From NCBI GenBank assembly GCA_026985375.1, contig JALSQP010000128.1:1-7500 (forward strand): DNA of 7,500 nt, given 5' to 3'. Made by a program: the position numbers and the translations under genes. Under the pieces are notes generated by a model. The model was not told where the DNA came from and made no database searches. It worked only from the letters and a program-made list of their open reading frames with translations. The DNA is from Desulfurococcales archaeon (GTDB lineage Archaea; Thermoproteota; Thermoprotei_A; Sulfolobales; Desulfurococcaceae). Numbering within the stretch: position 1 is the first letter of the stretch; every line of letters starts with the position of its first letter. Shown here one piece after another: positions 4,258 through 7,500 of the stretch.

Positions 4258-5949
4258 CTATCTGAATTCAATCAGCTCATTTTTCTTCTCCATGATTAGT
4301 TGTTTTCTTGCTTCTAGAAATTGTGGGTAATTTTCTAGTTTCCAGAGTTCCTTGTCAAGAGGTATCATATGAGATTTCAATATTTCGGAATCAATCTCGC
4401 TCAAGTACACATATGGCAATTTATTTCCAATGTTTTCATTTGCCGTCTCCGATATGATAGTGATATTAGCCACATGATTATAGGCTGTTTCTAAATCCAT
4501 GTCTCCAATACTACCATATTCCTTGTAGTACTTCTGTATCTGTGACCTCGGGAAGATGTGATGTATGTGTATATGTTTGCCATCGATATCTCTTATTCTG
4601 ATTGTTGCGTCTCTCATTAAATCATAAGAATCTCTCAATATAATTGACATCATTGTAAGATGCTCCCTATCCACGGACCTATCTAACCATTCCTCTTGAA
4701 TTTCTGATGTTTGGAGGTTCTTTATAAGTGTAGTAATGTCTTTGCTTTTAGTTAACGATGCAATATCTTCTGCCATATCAGTGTCGAGACGGCCAGTATA
4801 TCGGCGATTAAATGATGCTAGGATTAACCATTTTATCAGTCCCTTTATATCCGATGGAGTTAGTCTATTTTCTTTAATATATGCGTAGTAAGTTATAGGA
4901 ACAATTACATACTCTGATTTTAGAAAAGATGGTTTTTTAATATTTAATTCGTATTTTAGAACTTTATTTACAACATACATTAAGGTGACATCCAGTTTCT
5001 CTAAGTATTCTTTGATTTGATTAGCACTGAGTTCATTTAGCATTCTTCTAGCTCGGCTAAACCTAGGTTCTTTCGTGGCAATTACAAGGTATGTTCTCAT
5101 CAAGGCTCCTTCTCCTATATCCCATCCTTCTTCATCGAGTTTCGAAACCAGTTTGGATATCATTTTTCTAAAAGAGACGCCAAGAACCCTTCTCGTCTTT
5201 CCAGTTAACAACGCTATGATAAGATGCGGCGCACGTACACGAGTTCCCGTATAATTAAGCCTCACAAACATTTGACTAATTTTCTCAAATATCTCTAGGA
5301 AGTTATCATCATCCCCTTCCTTACGATACTTAAGAACTGATTCAGGTATTGTATATACGTTAACAGGATAATTTAGTAGGGAATCCCGGACCTTACGCAA
5401 CTTCTTAATTATCTTCTTCTTTTGGATGCTCTCGTCTACCTCTTTACTTTCGACAAGGTCTTCTACATCTTCAAACTTTACATAGTCTAGTATATCACTA
5501 ATTCTATAAACATAAGGGTCGTTCTCGTACTTTTTTCTTGCTCTATCAACAAAGAACTCATCATTATCTACGTTGTAATATAGGTTTATAGTCCTCTCTC
5601 GCTCGTGCCCATATGTATCAACTATAGTAACTCTACCCCTCTTCGCTAACCACAGTGAAAGCAATCGTTGTTGGCCATCGATAACCACGTACTTAAAATT
5701 ACGCCTCCTATCCTCCAGCTCTTTTGAAAACGCTCTAAACAAATCACCATATTCCTCAAATATCTCTGGGGCAGGTTCCCATACAATTATACTACCTATA
5801 GGATATCCCTTATAGATAGACTCAAACAACTCTCTAACTTGAGGATTGGTCCAAACGTACGGTCGCTGAATCTCAGGGACAGCATAACGGCCTTGTTCAA
5901 TCTCAGTCAATAAATCCCTGAGTAAAGGCGAGGTCAACGAAACCCCCAT
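4258..5949 (-). CDS. DUF262-DUF1524 protein, GmrSD-type defence nuclease
   Basis: This 563-residue protein shows the two-domain plan of GmrS-GmrD fusions (type IV restriction). The N-terminal DUF262 part has PEIQRPYVW at 25-33, the GYPIGSIIVW segment at 48-57, DGQQR at 91-95 (nucleotide-binding/NTPase motif of the family) and LNYTGTRV at 231-238. The C-terminal DUF1524 part has the His-Me-finger/HNH core: HHIFPR at 463-468, then NHVANITIIS at 491-500 and NIGNKLP at 506-512. Characterised relatives use nucleotide hydrolysis to cut foreign, often base-modified, DNA; the target here is unknown. All key motifs look intact. It is first in a two-gene operon. ATG 5949 fits a leaderless message from AATAAATA centred ~26 bp upstream; TTG 5937 is an alternative. 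The gene is visibly AT-rich relative to the vapBC cassettes, suggesting transfer. Confidence 0.88.
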   Translation of the reverse strand: MGVSLTSPLLRDLLTEIEQGRYAVPEIQRPYVWTNPQVRELFESIYKGYPIGSIIVWEPAPEIFEEYGDLFRAFSKELEDRRRNFKYVVIDGQQRLLSLWLAKRGRVTIVDTYGHERERTINLYYNVDNDEFFVDRARKKYENDPYVYRISDILDYVKFEDVEDLVESKEVDESIQKKKIIKKLRKVRDSLLNYPVNVYTIPESVLKYRKEGDDDNFLEIFEKISQMFVRLNYTGTRVRAPHLIIALLTGKTRRVLGVSFRKMISKLVSKLDEEGWDIGEGALMRTYLVIATKEPRFSRARRMLNELSANQIKEYLEKLDVTLMYVVNKVLKYELNIKKPSFLKSEYVIVPITYYAYIKENRLTPSDIKGLIKWLILASFNRRYTGRLDTDMAEDIASLTKSKDITTLIKNLQTSEIQEEWLDRSVDREHLTMMSIILRDSYDLMRDATIRIRDIDGKHIHIHHIFPRSQIQKYYKEYGSIGDMDLETAYNHVANITIISETANENIGNKLPYVYLSEIDSEILKSHMIPLDKELWKLENYPQFLEARKQLIMEKKNELIEFR

Positions 5950-5971
5950 TATACTTTATACACAATTCTCG

Positions 5972-5979
5972 TATTTATT
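5972..5979 (-). promoter_or_regulatory. Candidate TATA box of the DUF262 operon
   Basis: The minus strand reads AATAAATA, centred about 26 bp before ATG 5949, which predicts a leaderless transcript. A second TATAAAG (5954-5960) is only 5 bp from the ATG; if that one is used, translation would have to begin further in, for example at TTG 5937. Confidence 0.4.
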
Positions 5980-6063
5980 CTTGGAAGTTAGACAATTAGT
6001 GTTTAATGCTTTTAGTTCTGAGGATGACATAGGAGTAGATTTATCCCTCTAATACTTAAGCTG

Positions 6064-6090
6064 AGGCTCCGCTTTGTTTCCTCGAAGCCT
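6064..6090 (-). terminator. Hairpin just after the small membrane-protein gene
   Basis: On the minus strand AGGCTTCG and CGGAGCCT pair over 8 bp with one G-U, around an 11-base loop. On the plus strand the same position is a C-A mismatch, so the hairpin favours minus-strand RNA. It begins 4 bp after the stop of the small membrane-protein gene. No long U run follows, so processing or 3'-end stabilisation is as likely as termination. Confidence 0.3.
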
Positions 6091-6094
6091 ATAA

Positions 6095-6418
6095 CTATTC
6101 TTTAGTCATATATGCTCCTATGGCTAGTATTACTGCGGCTATTGTTAAGAGAATGAAAGGTCTAGCGACATTAGCAAGCCCTAGATAAATAAATAAAGCT
6201 ATAAACATAAGCGAGAGTATTAAGAAAGTCGTATTAAACTTAAATGCCTTCTCGATAAAGATTTTCCAATTTGTTACGGCTTCTATAGCTACTATCGCTA
6301 GAATAGCAAGGATTAGCGCCATGCGTATATAATCTGGTAGAGGAAATATAAATATCAATGATATAATAAACAGCATAATACCCATGATGAACAGTAATAT
6401 ACCCATTAGTTTACTCAT
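6095..6418 (-). CDS. Small four-helix membrane protein, unknown function
   Basis: This protein of 107 residues is almost entirely hydrophobic. Counting from the upstream GTG (6427), four membrane helices lie near residues 8-29, 34-52, 66-85 and 88-107, with short polar links (PDY, TNWKIFIEKAFKFN, ANVARP) and a charged end (TKE). I see no catalytic or transport motif and do not recognise the family. The ATG at 6418 is preferred over the GTG at 6427 because AGGTGGA lies just before it and the GTG is itself part of that ribosome site. A TATA box at 6454-6462 would start transcription about 15 nt upstream of the ATG. It runs in the same direction as the DUF262 operon but is 145 bp away, with its own promoter and a hairpin between, so a functional link is only possible. 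Confidence 0.7.
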   Translation of the reverse strand: MSKLMGILLFIMGIMLFIISLIFIFPLPDYIRMALILAILAIVAIEAVTNWKIFIEKAFKFNTTFLILSLMFIALFIYLGLANVARPFILLTIAAVILAIGAYMTKE

Positions 6419-6453
6419 AGGGTCCACCTACTGCTGATTTTGATGCAAAACAT

Positions 6454-6462
6454 CCTTTATAA
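6454..6462 (-). promoter_or_regulatory. TATA box of the small membrane-protein gene
   Basis: The minus strand reads TTATAAAGG. Its centre is about 40 bp upstream of ATG 6418, giving a transcript start near 6433 and a short leader that contains AGGTGGA. This is one of the cleaner promoters in the window. Confidence 0.55.
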
Positions 6463-6680
6463 GCTCGTGGCCATTTAGGGTCATTTAATTAGCCTATGGG
6501 TGCTCACGGTCTTTGAGTACTATGCCAAGGCTAATCTGCTGACCATTATTATACGATAACCAGAAATCTCACATATTATATGCTTTGTTAAGAATAAACA
6601 AATACAGAGTAAATATCATAAATGGTTTCGGTTGGAAAATCAAGAAGGTATTTACCTAGATACGAGCAAGGCATCTATAC
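6463..6680. other. Gene-poor AT-rich stretch
   Basis: I find no convincing gene here. The longest item of note is a 28-codon minus-strand frame (6588-6674) that starts about 5 nt after a possible start site for a minus-strand reading of the TATA box at 6701-6708. It has no recognisable motif or ribosome site and is not called as a gene. Confidence 0.4.
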
Positions 6681-6699
6681 AGATAATTTGAAATTATCT
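6681..6699. promoter_or_regulatory. Perfect 19-bp palindrome, likely operator
   Basis: AGATAATTT and AAATTATCT are exact inverted copies around a single G. The palindrome ends 2 bp before a TATA box (6702-6708). Archaeal repressors and activators commonly bind such dyads next to TATA/BRE elements. For plus-strand transcription it covers the BRE side; for minus-strand transcription it would cover the region between TATA and the start site. Confidence 0.55.
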
Positions 6700-6701
6700 C
6701 C

Positions 6702-6708
6702 TTTATAA
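6702..6708 (+). promoter_or_regulatory. TATA box (TTTATAA) next to the palindrome
   Basis: TTTATAA lies about 24-26 bp before the start of the 12-bp inverted repeat at 6728. A plus-strand transcript would therefore begin at the 5' arm of that hairpin. The box is close to symmetrical and could also fire on the minus strand, where GAGA would serve as a BRE-like sequence. Confidence 0.45.
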
Positions 6709-6727
6709 TCTCAGCTAGAAACCTCTT

Positions 6728-6827
6728 CAGGTAGACGCATCTTCTCCGGGAATAGCCGGGATGGCTTGCGTCTACCTGGCCGGGGATGATGTGACTCTTA
6801 GAGCTGTGCATGCTGTCGGCGGCTTTT
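6728..6827 (+). ncRNA. Candidate structured small RNA
   Basis: CAGGTAGACGCA (6728-6739) and TGCGTCTACCTG (6767-6778) form a perfect 12-bp stem. Within the 27-base loop, CCGG pairs with CCGG (6746-6749 with 6756-6759), leaving a 6/7-base internal loop, a shape that recalls an H/ACA guide pocket. However, no ANA box follows the stem and no clear kink-turn is seen. The predicted start from the TATA box at 6702-6708 falls on the first arm. A GCCG/CGGC pair (6779-6782, 6817-6820) and a short T run (6824-6827) give a plausible 3' end. No protein-coding frame of note is present. The class is unknown; it could instead be a DNA-level inverted repeat. Confidence 0.4.
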
Positions 6828-6943
6828 AAGTATATGTGTCGTGTTGTTTATAAGCCTGCGACATTGAGGGGTGTGTCAGTTATTGCTTAGTGTTTTTAAG
6901 ATTTTAGCCGTGTCCTCAGCGGCATTTATCTTGATGTTTTAAG
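6824..6943 (+). promoter_or_regulatory. Cluster of TATA-like motifs upstream of the last gene
   Basis: TTTTAAG occurs three times (6824-6830, 6894-6900, 6937-6943), and TTTATAAG once (6847-6854). The last gene starts at 7013. The copy at 6937-6943 would give a leader of about 45 nt containing GGAGGTG; the best TATA match is 6847-6854, which would give a longer leader. I cannot say which is used. Nothing else coding is visible between 6830 and 7000. Confidence 0.35.
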
Positions 6944-7012
6944 GGGTTCTAATTATTTTTGTCCACCATAATTACGCTATTCTTTCTTCTTATTCTAGTG
7001 GAGGTGGTGCTA

Positions 7013-7500
7013 GTGAGTGTTGTTGAGGAAAAGGAGGCAAAGACCCTTACTAGGAAGAGTGTTGATATAGCCCGCCAAGAGTCTTTCGGGCTAGATAGGA
7101 GAGTCTTAGTTGCTCACCCAGGTGATAGAATTGGCTTCTCAGTCCGGATTAACGGACCTCCCGGGCATGTTGTTGGCGTGGAGGTTAAGGGCATTCCCCC
7201 TAGCGTAGCCGAAGTAACGGTAAGCCCTTCTAGAGCCATAGCCCCATATACAGCAGGAATATCATTAACTATCAGAAGGGATACTGAGCCCGGACTCTAC
7301 CCCTTCAGCCTAGCAATCAATAACCTGACTACAAGTCGACCCATTGGAGTGGAGAAGCTAGGCCTTCTCATTCTACCTAGAGAACTCACACTACACCACT
7401 ACGCTGAGGCCAAGAGAATTTACCGTTACGAGAGGCTCGGAGCACAAGGAGTATTATGGTACCTGATAGCAAAGGTCTACAGGAACGGCGTCGGCTTCAC
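7013..7500 (+). CDS. Unknown protein with Ig-like N-terminal domain, 5' part
   Basis: GTG at 7013 lies 6 nt after GGAGGTG (7000-7006), a strong ribosome site, and the frame is open to the window's end (162 codons). There is no signal peptide or membrane segment. Residues ~30-121 form a beta-sandwich-like domain (VLVAHPGDRIGFSVRI, SLTIRRDTEPGLYPFSLAI, VEKLGLLIL), similar in rhythm to NEW3-type Ig-like domains with their GLYPF strand. From ~125 on the sequence turns helical (LHHYAEAKRIYRYERLGAQG, VLWYLIAKVYRNGVGF) and could lead into a winged-helix or similar domain beyond the window. I do not recognise the family. Its base composition is richer in G+C than the DUF262 operon and looks like host genome, so it probably marks the right flank of the accessory region. 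Confidence 0.7.
   Translation, partial: MSVVEEKEAKTLTRKSVDIARQESFGLDRRVLVAHPGDRIGFSVRINGPPGHVVGVEVKGIPPSVAEVTVSPSRAIAPYTAGISLTIRRDTEPGLYPFSLAINNLTTSRPIGVEKLGLLILPRELTLHHYAEAKRIYRYERLGAQGVLWYLIAKVYRNGVGF

Noticed and set aside
6588..6674. 28-codon minus-strand leaderless small protein
   Set aside because: Position relative to a possible minus-strand TATA box is suggestive, but there is no ribosome site or hydrophobic or family signal, and such short frames are common in AT-rich DNA.
6781..6830. C/D-box guide RNA beginning at GATGATGT
   Set aside because: The C-box-like sequence is imperfect and no CTGA D box is found at the right distance.

Overview
The window looks like chromosome from a hyperthermophilic crenarchaeon, perhaps near the Pyrodictium/Hyperthermus branch of Desulfurococcales. 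That placement is inference. The support is archaeal TATA boxes close to start codons, GTG and TTG starts, heavy ATA and AGG codon use, several vapBC toxin-antitoxin pairs, and a tRNA fragment with encoded CCA. No diagnostic housekeeping gene is complete here.

Layout. (1) 1-162: 3' end of a 4Fe-4S protein gene, plus strand. (2) 238-3268: the most unusual part. Four copies of a ~145-bp compound repeat, all in one orientation and 0.9-1.0 kb apart, bound three cassettes, each holding one vapB (DUF104-type antitoxin) and one vapC (PIN-domain RNase). Cassette 1 is on the minus strand and its vapC is frameshifted; cassettes 2 and 3 are on the plus strand and intact. Each repeat has the 3' half of a tRNA read on the minus strand (in copies 3 and 4 the anticodon reads UUG, Gln), then a TATA-like block, a 29-nt dyad, a 32-nt dyad and a terminal TGGAAAC-type end. 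(3) 3269-5949: a minus-strand, two-gene, defence-like operon. The first gene encodes a DUF262-DUF1524 (GmrSD-type) protein; the second encodes a 320-residue protein of unknown family whose stop codon directly abuts the last repeat. (4) 6095-6418: a small four-helix membrane protein, minus strand. (5) 6428-7012: gene-poor. It holds a perfect 19-bp palindrome, a TATA box, a strong hairpin placed where a transcript from that TATA box would begin, and several further TATA-like motifs. (6) 7013-7500: 5' part of an unrecognised plus-strand gene with an Ig-like domain.

Interpretation. The repeat array looks like an archaeal cassette array: toxin-antitoxin cargo, constant boundary elements with internal dyads, sharp right ends, and cargo similarity that does not follow repeat similarity. 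It invites comparison with integron cassettes and with attachment sites of tRNA-targeting (SSV-type) integrases. No integrase and no complete tRNA are in the window, so the mechanism is open. The neighbouring DUF262 operon would make the whole segment an accessory defence/toxin-antitoxin island.
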